Source: Anatilimnocola floriformis (GTDB lineage Bacteria; Planctomycetota; Planctomycetia; Pirellulales; Pirellulaceae). From it: a stretch of DNA of 64,000 nucleotides. The position numbers and the translations under genes are program-made. The notes under the pieces are model-generated. The model was not told the origin of the DNA. It worked only from the letters and a program-made list of their open reading frames with translations, and ran no database searches. This document shows, piece by piece, positions 51,921-61,605 of this stretch. The stretch covers positions 1,736,001-1,800,000 of the forward strand of contig NZ_JAMLFW010000002.1 in the NCBI RefSeq assembly GCF_024256385.1, read 5' to 3'. Position 1 is the stretch's first letter. The number at the start of each line of letters is the position of its first letter.

Positions 51921-54900
51921 TTAATCCACTTGCCGCCGCAGCAAAATGCAGTTGTCGGTATTCAACTTCTGACCGGGCATGAAGCCCACGGGAATCGAAC
52001 GATCGATCAGGTAGAAGCCGCGGTGCCGCTGCGCCTTGCCTTGATCGCTGTCGAGTTCCTGACCAAGTTGGAAACCATCCGGATGCGCCACGTCCGGGCC
52101 GGTCGGGACATCTTCTACTTCGAAGTAACCGACGGTTGCCCACACCGCATAGCAGTTCGACTGCGTGCCGATGATGTTCGGCAACTTCTGCAGCCCTTGA
52201 TAGCGGAAGTAAGCGTTGCGTTCGCTGTCATTGGGAGCGAAGTTCGACCTGTTCTCGAACAGTGGCTCGCCCGTGCGCGTAATCGACCGCCGGAAGATCG
52301 TGGCATCGACAGGCGGAGTGTTCCGCATGCTGGTGCTACCCGCATTGGGCATCAGGTCGGCTGTATCGGCAGGGCGGAACGGATTGGCAAAAATCGTGGG
52401 GTAGCTGGCATCCATCATCCCCACCGTGCCCGGATAACCCTGACGACTGAGGAAGATCTCGTTTGCTGCCGTGGTTTGCACACCATTGAGCCCGTTGGTG
52501 TTCGTGGCGTCGTAACCGACGATCGCGCTCCAGATGGCAGGATCAAAGATCGTGTTGATGTTGATCTTGCCGGGATCACGGAACCGCGACAACTTGTTGA
52601 ACGGCGGCCGATACAAGTAGGGCGGCGTGTATTGCCCCCGCAACGCCGGCGAAGGATCTGTATTCATCAGCGTGCTGGGATAATACCAACGCTCGGCGCC
52701 AACGAAGTTCGATGGCACCTCGACATAGTCGAGCATCCGGACCAAGTTCATGGCCTGATTATCGGCCTGCGAAGTTTGGAACATGTTCATCAAGTGCGAG
52801 AACGGGCGACGTAAGGCCAGGCCATCGGTCGCTGGCGCAGCATACGGATTGTTGGCGCCATTCGGGATGACCGGATTGTCTGGACCGATTTCCAACACAA
52901 GCCGATTTGGCGCACTCGTAGGCACGAGGAGTAACTCGGCCGCATTCATGTACGGCCGGTTGTGCCAAGTGATCCACGGGAAAGGCTTCCCGTTATTCGC
53001 ATTCGAAGGATCTCCCGCATATGCGGCTCCGCCCGATGAATCGCGGGGTGCACCGACACTCTTATTGATGTAACCCAGCGTGTGATGGAAGCTTTGCGAC
53101 AAATAGGTGGTCATCGACGTCGGTGGAGCAGGCATCAACTGCGTGTCGGTGAATGTGGGGAACCACATATTGCCGATTACCGCGCCTCGCTGGGCAGTGG
53201 CCAATTGAGTAATTCGATTACCAGCTCCTGGAGGATCACTGGGATCGACATCGATATCGGCCGAGTTCTGATCGTTTGGATTCTGTTTGACCTTCCGATT
53301 CGTATCTTCTTCACCAGTAAATACTGTGGCATCGAGCGGCGCGAAATCGACAGTAATGTAAGGATTGTCGAATGCATTCCAGGCTCGAGTAGGATCTGCA
53401 AGACGCTGGAGAAATAAGGCTGAGACGCTAGGATAAACCTTGGTTGGCAGCATCCCCTCGGTTCCGAGAAGCCTGCTGTTATCCTGCGGCGTATCAATCA
53501 GTGTGTTCAGCGGGGTTCCCGGATCGTCGTAAGCATCGATCGGTCGCTGCGTCACATTCTCCATCGTGTTGTATTCGGTGTAGTAATTTCCCGATTGCGG
53601 CAGTGGCTCGGTGATGTTCGCCCCAACCCACCAGCGGGTGTCGGCTTGCTTGTCGGCCCAGGCATCTGGCGGACGCATCATGGCGACCATCGGCAATACA
53701 GGTTGCACTTCGGCGGCGCCGACGGGCGTGGTGAGCTTCGACGTGCGATTGCCGGCCGCATCGGTAACCTCGATGCCGGTCGTGTTCGAGATGAAGATGT
53801 GCTGCGGCGAATTGTCGTGCCAATAGCCGTTGCTGGTACCCATGCCGGCGGCTTTGTTCGAGCCGAAGTGAGTCTGCTCACGCGGCCCGACTAGCATGTA
53901 CTGGCCGGGACTGAGTTGCGCGTTGTAGCCGAGCTTGTTGTAGAAAACGTTGTTCCGCTTAGGATTTCCCGCGGGGTCGTTACTCGTAAACCATATGTAT
54001 CGCTCGATCGCAATCGTTTTGTTGGGATCGTTATTGTCCCATTGAATTGCATAGTTCGCCTGGGTGGTGATGGTGTTGTTCACGGGATCAGAATATCCAG
54101 CTGTGGGCCATTCACCATTGTCTTGTAGGTGTGCCGCAGTCGGCAAACCCTGCTGAGGCTGACGCTTAAGCTGCGCAATTGCAATTTGCCACACCGGATT
54201 GCCGTCGGGTGCTTGTCGTCCAAGATCTAGTTTGCCAGTTGTTCGATCGTAAAGCTCAAACGGCATATGCGGGTTGTAGATCGATTCACCCGCACTCGTG
54301 TTGTAAAGCGGATGCGTCCGTGGGCAATACATTTCGAAGAATACAGATCCCTGCGGCACGCGAAACTGATCGACATCGTCGTCGGGATTCATCACCTCGC
54401 TACGTTCTTTTTGCGTGGTGTCGAACTTCGTGTCCTTCACCCGGCGATCGTGCATCGCGAAGCCTTCGGTCAAGACAAGCTCTGGCGCTTCGCAGCCCCA
54501 CACCACGCCCCGTTCTGTTTCGCCGGCGGTCGTCGCAGGATTGCCGTCGACCTGCCAGCCGTTCCACGGATTCGTGTCGTATTCGAAGCAGGTCATGATG
54601 CTGTCGACATCGCGGAAGTCAACGATGTTGACCGCCCATTGAGCAAACATTCTGGCAGTGGCGGGAGAAGTGCCACCTGCGGGCCCATTCGGCGGATTGT
54701 AATTTGCCCCAGGTGCCGGACTTGCGGTATTTCCCGTGCCGTTGAGCGCGAGCATCAAGCAGTACAAATGACGCGCCAAGACTTGGCGAGCATAACCGCG
54801 GTCGTTGGTCGGTCCGGCTACGCCGTCCTGAGCGCCGTCGTTATCGGCGTCGACGCTGTTCGCGTGATAGCCACGAATCCCGCTAAAGCCGTTCGGCAGG

Positions 54901-57251
54901 TTGCCGCCCGAGGGAATGCTGCCATTCGTACCAAACGCGGTTTCATTTTGAATGGCTTCGAGTGGTTCGCCATTCGCAAAATTCTGCCCGTTGTTGTCAT
55001 TCAAACCGTTACTCAAATAGCGATTCAGATCAATTGGTTTGCCCTGCCAGAATTCCCAAGGCAGGATTTGGTGAAGGATTCCATTGATTTGTGCCGGAGA
55101 CAGCGCACCGCCACCATTTAGCTGGATCATCCGTCGGTACAAATTAATGGCGGATGGCGCATCCGCCGCTGACAGCGTGGCCGTATTGCCATGGGCACTG
55201 CGGTCGCCAAGACGAAGAATGCCCGGCACGACCGGCACATTGGAGCTCATCGTCGTCAGCATTTCGCGCACGCGCTGATAGTTGCCGCCCGATGCCGTGG
55301 GATCGCCCGAACCGCTGAACAGGTTGTTCGAGACAGTTGGCAGGCGCATTGGATAGCCCGTGATGTCGATATCGTTTGCGCGGGCCAGGCGTTCCATATC
55401 ACCGGGCGAGTAGGGCGTGTCGTTGATCGCCGTACGCGAGTCCCATTGCATTTCGTAAGGATCGTCGATGGTTTCGCCCATCGGCGCGACGGCCAGAATC
55501 GACTCGCGATAGAAGAAGGGCCGGCCCGCGAAATCGACAGCTACGGCATTGCGGCCCCACACATCGGGCAGGCTGGCATACCACGAATCGTTGAGATAAT
55601 TGGCTGGCACGCCGGCCATCTTCACCGTGCTGAGCGAGTCGTCGCCCGCGATGCCCGGCACGCCATCGCCGCCGTAGCGGGATGTGAGAATCGGTCCATA
55701 CTCAGCCGTGAGCGAAGCCACGCCCAGCACATAGCGGAAGTCAACTTCGGCCGGGCCGAAGCCCATGCCGCGCGGCAACTGCACCGAGCCGACCGGAGTG
55801 ATCGGCCCTGCTTTATTCTGCGGGAACGTCGCGGCAGCTGGTTGCACGCCGGAGCCAAACACTGGGAATGGATAGGTGATCGAATTGGTCGCGTTGACGT
55901 TGGCGTTCTGCTGGGCCAAGTTGCCGTGCACATTGAGATTGATCCGGCCGTCGAGGTCCTTGATCAAGTACGCAAACAACCGCTTGTAGCGCCGGCCCGA
56001 TTGGCTGGTCATCACCGGCAAACCGATGTCGACCCACACGCTGTCGCGCACACCGTCGCCGTCGTTGTCGACATCCCAAATCGCTTCCCAATAAGGATTC
56101 GGGTTGCCGGGACTAGAAACGGCCGTCGATTGCGCCATGCGGCGCATGATCATGGGATAATCGCCGGTCCCGGTAGCGGTGAGCGATGGGTTGCTACCCG
56201 TAAAGTTCGGATGATCCCAGGGCATCGGCCGGAAGATGATCTGCCGGGCCAGATTCTTTTCCTGCGGCGTCGTCAATTGCACGTTGCCGCCAGGCCAGCG
56301 TGAATTGTCGAGCCAGTAATTGATGAGCGGCGCCGGATTGAACGAAGGGATCAGCGGCGAGGTGAAATGATTCGACGAACCCGACACACGCGAGGAGAGT
56401 AGGCCAGGCGGGACAACCGACAAGTGAGGATCCTGCGGTCCGGGAGAATCGTACGGTTCGTCGGCGCCACCCACATCGGGCGCGAGGGTCAAGGCGCCGC
56501 TTGTCGAGTAGACCTGCTGTTGCTGATAACCGGCAAAGTGCGGCAGCAGCACGACGGGACGACGAGTCGTAGCGTCGTCAACCGCATCCAGCCGATACGT
56601 TTCGGGATCGTAGCCAAAGCCCATGCCGTTGAACGGCGCGCCGTTGATGACAAACTGATCGCCGCTCTGCGGCATGACGCGCATACCGCTCGGTCCTACC
56701 AAGGGCTCGATGTAGAGTTCGGCTTGGCTAGTGCCCGGGTCGTTCGGTTCATAACCGGCAACGCGGGTGCTGATGCCCGCGGCCAGACCATTGATAAACG
56801 TCAGCACGCGGCCGTTGTAAAAGCCAGGGATGTTCGCGGCCTGGCCAGAGATCGCCGAGGTGTTCATCGGAAAGACGACGAACTGATTGTTGACCGTCTT
56901 GCGATTGTCAGTCAGCGGCGCGCCGCTGACCGTGGTGTGTACGAAATCAGTGCCGTAGAAATCTCGCAGCAACGACTGCCCACGCAACGAGCCGCGGCCC
57001 AGCGAATCGTAAACGACCGCGCCGACGCCCAATTCCAAATCGTCTGCTGCCAGGTCGCCGTAGCGCTCGATGCCGGCCTGGTTGCGGGCGGCTTCGCCGT
57101 ATTGGATCGACAGAATGGCGAAGGTCACGCCCATCAACAGAAAGAGGGCCAGCAGGGCCACGACCATCAGCAGGACAATGCCCCGCCGTTTTCTGCGCTG
57201 CTTGACGAGTCGCCGCGGGAGGGGACTGCGGTCGGCGAGTGTGGTGGCCAT
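51921..57251 (-). CDS. Giant GspK-like pseudopilin (1776 residues)
   Basis: The N-terminus (RRGIVLLMVVALLALFLLMG, residues about 23-42, then VTFAILS) is GspK-like, with a basic start and Leu/Val-rich core but no clear prepilin Glu5. The remaining ~1730 residues are a very large exported region. It contains acidic loops of the form DVDNDGDGVRDSVW and ANSVDADNDGAQDGV, suggesting calcium sites, and INLNVHGN, typical of planctomycete secreted proteins. GspK in classical systems has about 320 residues. It is one of the largest proteins in the window and lies in the middle of the secretion run, 118 bases after the GspI-like gene and 13 bases before the GYF gene. Function by position only: tip or surface subunit. 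Confidence 0.8.
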   Translation of the reverse strand: MATTLADRSPLPRRLVKQRRKRRGIVLLMVVALLALFLLMGVTFAILSIQYGEAARNQAGIERYGDLAADDLELGVGAVVYDSLGRGSLRGQSLLRDFYGTDFVHTTVSGAPLTDNRKTVNNQFVVFPMNTSAISGQAANIPGFYNGRVLTFINGLAAGISTRVAGYEPNDPGTSQAELYIEPLVGPSGMRVMPQSGDQFVINGAPFNGMGFGYDPETYRLDAVDDATTRRPVVLLPHFAGYQQQQVYSTSGALTLAPDVGGADEPYDSPGPQDPHLSVVPPGLLSSRVSGSSNHFTSPLIPSFNPAPLINYWLDNSRWPGGNVQLTTPQEKNLARQIIFRPMPWDHPNFTGSNPSLTATGTGDYPMIMRRMAQSTAVSSPGNPNPYWEAIWDVDNDGDGVRDSVWVDIGLPVMTSQSGRRYKRLFAYLIKDLDGRINLNVHGNLAQQNANVNATNSITYPFPVFGSGVQPAAATFPQNKAGPITPVGSVQLPRGMGFGPAEVDFRYVLGVASLTAEYGPILTSRYGGDGVPGIAGDDSLSTVKMAGVPANYLNDSWYASLPDVWGRNAVAVDFAGRPFFYRESILAVAPMGETIDDPYEMQWDSRTAINDTPYSPGDMERLARANDIDITGYPMRLPTVSNNLFSGSGDPTASGGNYQRVREMLTTMSSNVPVVPGILRLGDRSAHGNTATLSAADAPSAINLYRRMIQLNGGGALSPAQINGILHQILPWEFWQGKPIDLNRYLSNGLNDNNGQNFANGEPLEAIQNETAFGTNGSIPSGGNLPNGFSGIRGYHANSVDADNDGAQDGVAGPTNDRGYARQVLARHLYCLMLALNGTGNTASPAPGANYNPPNGPAGGTSPATARMFAQWAVNIVDFRDVDSIMTCFEYDTNPWNGWQVDGNPATTAGETERGVVWGCEAPELVLTEGFAMHDRRVKDTKFDTTQKERSEVMNPDDDVDQFRVPQGSVFFEMYCPRTHPLYNTSAGESIYNPHMPFELYDRTTGKLDLGRQAPDGNPVWQIAIAQLKRQPQQGLPTAAHLQDNGEWPTAGYSDPVNNTITTQANYAIQWDNNDPNKTIAIERYIWFTSNDPAGNPKRNNVFYNKLGYNAQLSPGQYMLVGPREQTHFGSNKAAGMGTSNGYWHDNSPQHIFISNTTGIEVTDAAGNRTSKLTTPVGAAEVQPVLPMVAMMRPPDAWADKQADTRWWVGANITEPLPQSGNYYTEYNTMENVTQRPIDAYDDPGTPLNTLIDTPQDNSRLLGTEGMLPTKVYPSVSALFLQRLADPTRAWNAFDNPYITVDFAPLDATVFTGEEDTNRKVKQNPNDQNSADIDVDPSDPPGAGNRITQLATAQRGAVIGNMWFPTFTDTQLMPAPPTSMTTYLSQSFHHTLGYINKSVGAPRDSSGGAAYAGDPSNANNGKPFPWITWHNRPYMNAAELLLVPTSAPNRLVLEIGPDNPVIPNGANNPYAAPATDGLALRRPFSHLMNMFQTSQADNQAMNLVRMLDYVEVPSNFVGAERWYYPSTLMNTDPSPALRGQYTPPYLYRPPFNKLSRFRDPGKININTIFDPAIWSAIVGYDATNTNGLNGVQTTAANEIFLSRQGYPGTVGMMDASYPTIFANPFRPADTADLMPNAGSTSMRNTPPVDATIFRRSITRTGEPLFENRSNFAPNDSERNAYFRYQGLQKLPNIIGTQSNCYAVWATVGYFEVEDVPTGPDVAHPDGFQLGQELDSDQGKAQRHRGFYLIDRSIPVGFMPGQKLNTDNCILLRRQVD

Positions 57252-57369
57252 GGACGGACCTCTTCCGCAAAAGGGAGTTGACCCCAGCCGTCTGTTCCAG
57301 AGCCGGCTGCAGTCTGAAAATCGCGAATGCTATCTATCGAAAAGTGAGACCTGCGCATCGGCCCGAGGG

Positions 57370-58524
57370 CTAATTGCGCGGATCCAGTTTGATGGTTCTT
57401 TCAAACACGGCGATCACGCCCTGACAAACCACGGCGCGAACCTGCTGATTGGTGTTTTCCCAGTCGGCTCCCGAGAGAGTGACCTCAACCGAGGCGCCGT
57501 TGGGTTCGTCGGCATCAATCACGCGATACCACCGGCACTGCGGCACCCGCCGACCGCTGATCAAGGTGAAACTGGCGAGCATAATCCATTGATCGCGACG
57601 CAGACTCAAACGACGAGCCTGCTCTTCCGTCGTGAGTCCAGTAGCCGTGTTTGTCAACTGCATGTCGCCGCCGCTGATGCCGCCGCCATACGTCCCACTC
57701 ATACTGCTGGTCATGTTGACGGCCAAGTCCCATTCCGAGGCGTCGTAGCCGCCGGTGGCCTGCAGTTGGATCGGCCGATCGTAAAAAACCACGATCGACA
57801 GATTGAAGAGATTCTCGGAGGCTCCAGCAACTCGCTCCAGCTTGGGAGTGAGCGTCGCCATCCAGGACAAGTGCCCGTCCGACTCGCGCTTGAGCGCGTT
57901 GCCAGAACTGCCTTGCACGAAGATCGATTCCGAGTGATTGGTACGATCGACGTCGATACCATTCAAGCGGCCGGTGAAACGATGGTATGACAGGTCGTCG
58001 TCGATGCGAAAAATCGATTCCGCATGCAAGGGAGTCATGGGAGTCGTCGAATTCAGCGCGCCGTTGTTCAGCGTGACGCGGAGCATCGGACTGGTTGACT
58101 GACCGTAGGGAAAGTAATTCGCATTCGAGTCGGCGCTCATGATCGACGGCGGCGAATTGGCAGCAACGAACCGCGGATCGATGCAATAACCAAACTGCCC
58201 GTCGATGTACCACTGGCCGTCGATGCTGCGAGCAGGCATTCGCGGCAAAGGATTGGTGACTCCCGCTGTGGGCCAGTACGACGGCGGCGCGGTGGTCGAA
58301 GGCAGCAACCAACGGCCAGGCTGCTGCATGTTCATGGCGTAGAACATGTGAATGCCCGAGAGGCCGGCGGCAGCCGTCGCGTCGGCTTGCTGGCCACGCT
58401 TGATTTGCAAAAGCGCCGCGGGAAAAACCGCGATGGCTCCCATCAGGCCGATGGAAGTGATCAAGATCGCGAAGAGAACTTCGAGAATGCTCACGCCGCG
58501 GCGATTGGTCGATTGCCGAGTCAT
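57370..58524 (-). CDS. GspI/PilV-like pseudopilin
   Basis: The 384-residue protein starts MTRQSTNRRGVSILEVLFAI, a prepilin leader (Gly-Val, Glu5 equivalent in SILEVLFA) of the I/PilV class, followed by a long helix and an extended region. Classical GspI proteins have about 120 residues, so this is enlarged. Its ATG begins at the base directly after the stop of the preceding gene, so translation is probably coupled. The C-terminal part contains a GGDMQLTNTATGL loop without known domain. Confidence 0.82.
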   Translation of the reverse strand: MTRQSTNRRGVSILEVLFAILITSIGLMGAIAVFPAALLQIKRGQQADATAAAGLSGIHMFYAMNMQQPGRWLLPSTTAPPSYWPTAGVTNPLPRMPARSIDGQWYIDGQFGYCIDPRFVAANSPPSIMSADSNANYFPYGQSTSPMLRVTLNNGALNSTTPMTPLHAESIFRIDDDLSYHRFTGRLNGIDVDRTNHSESIFVQGSSGNALKRESDGHLSWMATLTPKLERVAGASENLFNLSIVVFYDRPIQLQATGGYDASEWDLAVNMTSSMSGTYGGGISGGDMQLTNTATGLTTEEQARRLSLRRDQWIMLASFTLISGRRVPQCRWYRVIDADEPNGASVEVTLSGADWENTNQQVRAVVCQGVIAVFERTIKLDPRN

Positions 58525-59664
58525 TTAGCGGCCTCCCTTTTGTTCGCGCGCGGTCGCGTACTGCCGGCATTGCTGGATGTAGCTTTGCCGAATCGCATTC
58601 ATGCTCGGGTCGCCGCTAAAGGTCGGATTGGGAGCGTTTTCGTTGGTGGTCACCACGCCCGACGCTCGGCCGATCGAAACCCACAGAGCATTAAAATCGG
58701 CGATGTTCGATTTGCTCGCATCGGTGTAGGTGTACGCCCCCATCGCTTCTTCCTGACGGCCGGTTACCTTTTGCGGAACACCCACGAGGAAGTGTGCGGT
58801 GCCCAAAACCGGATTCGTTGCCGCGACGGGCGAGCCCATCATCTGGCGATTCATGCGCGTGTAATTAAGCAGGCTCCCTTCGGGCGTGAACATGATTCGC
58901 AGCGCCGACGTATCGGCAAAATCTTCGCCTTGCTGACCGATGCCGCTGAACATCATGTCGATGGCGGTTCCTCGCGGCAGTTCCACCGCATTGCCGACGC
59001 GTTGCGGCGGCCGGCGAATTTGAAACGGCGCCGAGCGGCAAAAGTTGTTCGGCGGGTTGGTCGAACTCATCACGCATGGTGGCGGATTGCCGGGAATGTC
59101 GACGGTGAAGCTTTCGGTCCCGATTCGATGACCGGTGTACCACGGGCCGCGAAAGTCGAAGCGGATCTCGAAGATGTCTTGATCAATCAGGTAGTTCGCG
59201 GTCTTCGTCGTGCTGTCAGAAGAGCTCGGCAAGCTGTTTCCAACCGGACCATCCATCAGGTAGAGCTTGTAGTTGTAAAAAGTATTCGGCGAGCGCGGCG
59301 AGCCCGATGGCGATTGCGTGTCGACATTGATCGTCGCTTGCGACAACGTCGAGTCGCCGGCATACATCGCCGGGACTTCGCACAGATACATCTGCGTGCA
59401 CTGGTAAGTCGTCGGGTTCATCGTCGTGTCGCCGACGGCTTGCATGACGAACTCGACACCAGCCAAACGCGTGGTGAAGGCCGCGCGGCTCTTGGCGGTG
59501 AACAATGTCGAGTTCAAAATTCGCGACGCTTCGCGCGGGCGAGCATCGTCCATCACGGTTTTGACGACCGGCAGCGAGACCACCATCAGCAGCATGGCGA
59601 TCATGATCACCACGAGGAGCTCGACCAGCGTGTAGCCCCGCCTCGGCGAGTGTTGCCTACGCAT
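58525..59664 (-). CDS. GspH-like pseudopilin
   Basis: The 379-residue protein begins with the prepilin leader [20 protein letters not shown], with Glu5, followed by a GspH-like helix (VVKTVMDDARPREASRILNS) and a beta-rich C-terminus. Its ATG overlaps the TAA stop of the upstream gene by one base (TAATG), and its stop adjoins the next ATG. Size is about twice that of classical GspH. Assignment to H rests on leader type and gene order only. Confidence 0.82.
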   Translation of the reverse strand: MRRQHSPRRGYTLVELLVVIMIAMLLMVVSLPVVKTVMDDARPREASRILNSTLFTAKSRAAFTTRLAGVEFVMQAVGDTTMNPTTYQCTQMYLCEVPAMYAGDSTLSQATINVDTQSPSGSPRSPNTFYNYKLYLMDGPVGNSLPSSSDSTTKTANYLIDQDIFEIRFDFRGPWYTGHRIGTESFTVDIPGNPPPCVMSSTNPPNNFCRSAPFQIRRPPQRVGNAVELPRGTAIDMMFSGIGQQGEDFADTSALRIMFTPEGSLLNYTRMNRQMMGSPVAATNPVLGTAHFLVGVPQKVTGRQEEAMGAYTYTDASKSNIADFNALWVSIGRASGVVTTNENAPNPTFSGDPSMNAIRQSYIQQCRQYATAREQKGGR

Positions 59665-60578
59665 TACTCGGCCTCCTGATAGTGATTGGTGATGTTGTCG
59701 GCGGAGGCGGCGTAGGCAGCGGCATCGGTGATAGCGCCAGGAAGCGGATCTGATCCCATGTGGAAATAGGGATCATTTTTAGTTGGCGTCGTAACGGAAT
59801 ACTGGATGGCAGACACCGATGGCCCGGCCAATTGCCGGTCAGGGCCGTAGGAAAAAATTAACGGTTTGAGATCGTAAGGCTTGAGCGTGGAGTTGTTGGT
59901 TGGATTCCAGCGGTAATCGGCTTTGAGCAGATCGAAAGAATCGGGCGTGGTTTGATTCTGCATCGTCAGCGCGGGATAGTTCGTATCATCGCTGAGATAG
60001 CCTGCCGGCCAGCGAATGAACTGAATCGGCGTCCCCCAGGCGTCGAGAATCTCCGGCACGCCATCGTCATCGATGTCGCCAATCTCTTCCGGGCTGAAGA
60101 AATCGAGAGCTGATTTATCACCGTCACGCATCGAAGCGATGATCAGGTACAGGCATTCGGCTTGTTGCCAGGATTCGGTCCAACCGCTGGGCACGCGCCG
60201 CACGTAGCCTCGGCTAATCGCTGTCCGGGTGACTCCGGGAATCACCGGATTGTCATTGACATCCTGCTTGCTGCCCGGCAATTCCATTCGCATGATTTCG
60301 CGCAACGCGAGCAAGCGGTTCTGAGCCGAGGTGCGCACGTCCTGATTGGCGGGCGGTCGAATCGGAATGGGCCGGGTGCGGTAACCCTCATAACGTTCCA
60401 TCACCAGTTGATCGAGCTTGGCGATGATCACCTTCGTCCGGCTGATTTTGGCTTGTGCGATGGCAGCCCCGAAGGCCGACATGCTGATGGCCATCAGCAG
60501 ACCGAGGATCGCGATCACCACCATGAGTTCAATCACGGTGAAGGCGTCGCCTTGGCGATTTTTGAGTGAGTTTTTCAT
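59664..60578 (-). CDS. Type II secretion-type pseudopilin (G/H class)
   Basis: The ATG at 60578 gives 304 residues. The leader is GDAFTVIELMVVIAILGLLM, with Glu5, then a long helix with IIAKLDQLVMERYEGY. The C-terminal region contains EEIGDIDDDGVPEILDAW, an acidic loop consistent with calcium binding as seen in major pseudopilins (GspG). It could be the major subunit. Its stop overlaps the following gene's start by one base, and the preceding gene is 45 bases away. Confidence 0.85.
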   Translation of the reverse strand: MKNSLKNRQGDAFTVIELMVVIAILGLLMAISMSAFGAAIAQAKISRTKVIIAKLDQLVMERYEGYRTRPIPIRPPANQDVRTSAQNRLLALREIMRMELPGSKQDVNDNPVIPGVTRTAISRGYVRRVPSGWTESWQQAECLYLIIASMRDGDKSALDFFSPEEIGDIDDDGVPEILDAWGTPIQFIRWPAGYLSDDTNYPALTMQNQTTPDSFDLLKADYRWNPTNNSTLKPYDLKPLIFSYGPDRQLAGPSVSAIQYSVTTPTKNDPYFHMGSDPLPGAITDAAAYAASADNITNHYQEAE

Positions 60579-60623
60579 CGGCCTGTTCCCAATTCTGCCA
60601 CTGATCTGGCAAAGCCTCACACG

Positions 60624-61514
60624 CTACTGCGGACGAGAGTCACCCAAGGTTTTTCCGCCGCTGAAGTTGGTCAGGTTGTCTTTGTCGCCAGGCTTGTAAT
60701 AACCCCCGAGGTCCGTAGGGAACACCTTGGCTGGATACATGTTGCTCGCGGGCGCGGGCAGGTCGCCCCAGTCGCCATCCTGACCGGCGGTCAAGATTTG
60801 AAACGAGGTCGGGTTCATCGGTGCCGTCGGCGCGGAACCGTAGGGGAGCGTTTGAGCGTTGTTGCCGTTTGGCAACAGAGCGCGGGCATAGCAGTTCTGC
60901 CGCATGAAGCTCGTGTAGTTGCGGTTCTCGACGTAGATGAAAGGTTGTTCGCGCGTATAAGGCGACACATAAATTGGAATGCCATCGCTATCGCCGTTGT
61001 CCACCAACTGGCTTTGCTTGAACTCATAGTAGCCACTGCGAGTGGCCGTTGTTTCGAAGGGGTTCGCCGGATTGGTACTGATCAGGCTCAGCCAGAGCAC
61101 GAGCGCTTCGGCTTGATCCACGTTCATCGCAGCCGTGTAGAACTGGTCCTTGAAATCGTTGGAATTCATCGGATTGTCGATGAACTTGGGATAGCACCGT
61201 TGCAAGTGACGTTCAACAACGCTGCTAGTGCGAGCGGCAGTACTATACACCAGGTTGCCACTGCTGTTGTAATCGCCGAAGCAGGGCGGAAACTCACCTC
61301 GCTGTTGCTTGTAGGTATTGAGCGCGGTGTCGAGATTCTTGATCTCCAGCGCCAAGGCAGCGTTGCGGGCAGTGCGCTGTGCATACATCACGGCAGGCAG
61401 CAGCAGCGCGATCAGCACGCCGATGATGCCCAGCACCACGAGCATTTCGACCAGCGTGAACGCTCGTCGCGAAGACCGGGTACTCCCGGCAATAAACCGG
61501 TGAGAGGTAGACAT
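60624..61514 (-). CDS. Type II secretion-type pseudopilin
   Basis: The ATG at 61514, preceded by GGAG, gives 296 residues. The leader [20 protein letters not shown] with Glu5 is followed by LPAVMYAQRTARNAALALEI, reminiscent of the DUF1559 start, and a C-terminal region with Tyr/Asn-rich loops and NGDSDGIPIYV, an acidic loop. It lies directly behind the GspF gene (91-base gap containing a hairpin). It may be the G-class subunit; its neighbour at 59664 is an equal candidate. Confidence 0.85.
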   Translation of the reverse strand: MSTSHRFIAGSTRSSRRAFTLVEMLVVLGIIGVLIALLLPAVMYAQRTARNAALALEIKNLDTALNTYKQQRGEFPPCFGDYNSSGNLVYSTAARTSSVVERHLQRCYPKFIDNPMNSNDFKDQFYTAAMNVDQAEALVLWLSLISTNPANPFETTATRSGYYEFKQSQLVDNGDSDGIPIYVSPYTREQPFIYVENRNYTSFMRQNCYARALLPNGNNAQTLPYGSAPTAPMNPTSFQILTAGQDGDWGDLPAPASNMYPAKVFPTDLGGYYKPGDKDNLTNFSGGKTLGDSRPQ

Positions 61515-61562
61515 AGTAAGCTCCTGCAACCTGTGTCGTTTTTCGTAGCGATGAGATGATGA

Positions 61563-61590
61563 GTAGCCACGCTCGCCAGAGCGTGGCTAC
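61563..61590. repeat. Perfect hairpin GTAGCCACGCTC..GAGCGTGGCTAC
   Basis: Two perfect 12-base arms enclose a four-base loop (GCCA). It lies between GspF and the first pseudopilin gene. I recall this pattern as repeated in planctomycete genomes. It may attenuate transcription or protect mRNA so that downstream pseudopilins are expressed at another level than gspE/F. Confidence 0.82.
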
Positions 61591-61605
61591 GACGAGAAGA
61601 CTTAC

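Noticed and set aside
55191-56303. 370-codon plus-strand frame opposite the giant GspK-like gene
   Set aside because: High GC antisense frame without start context or motif.
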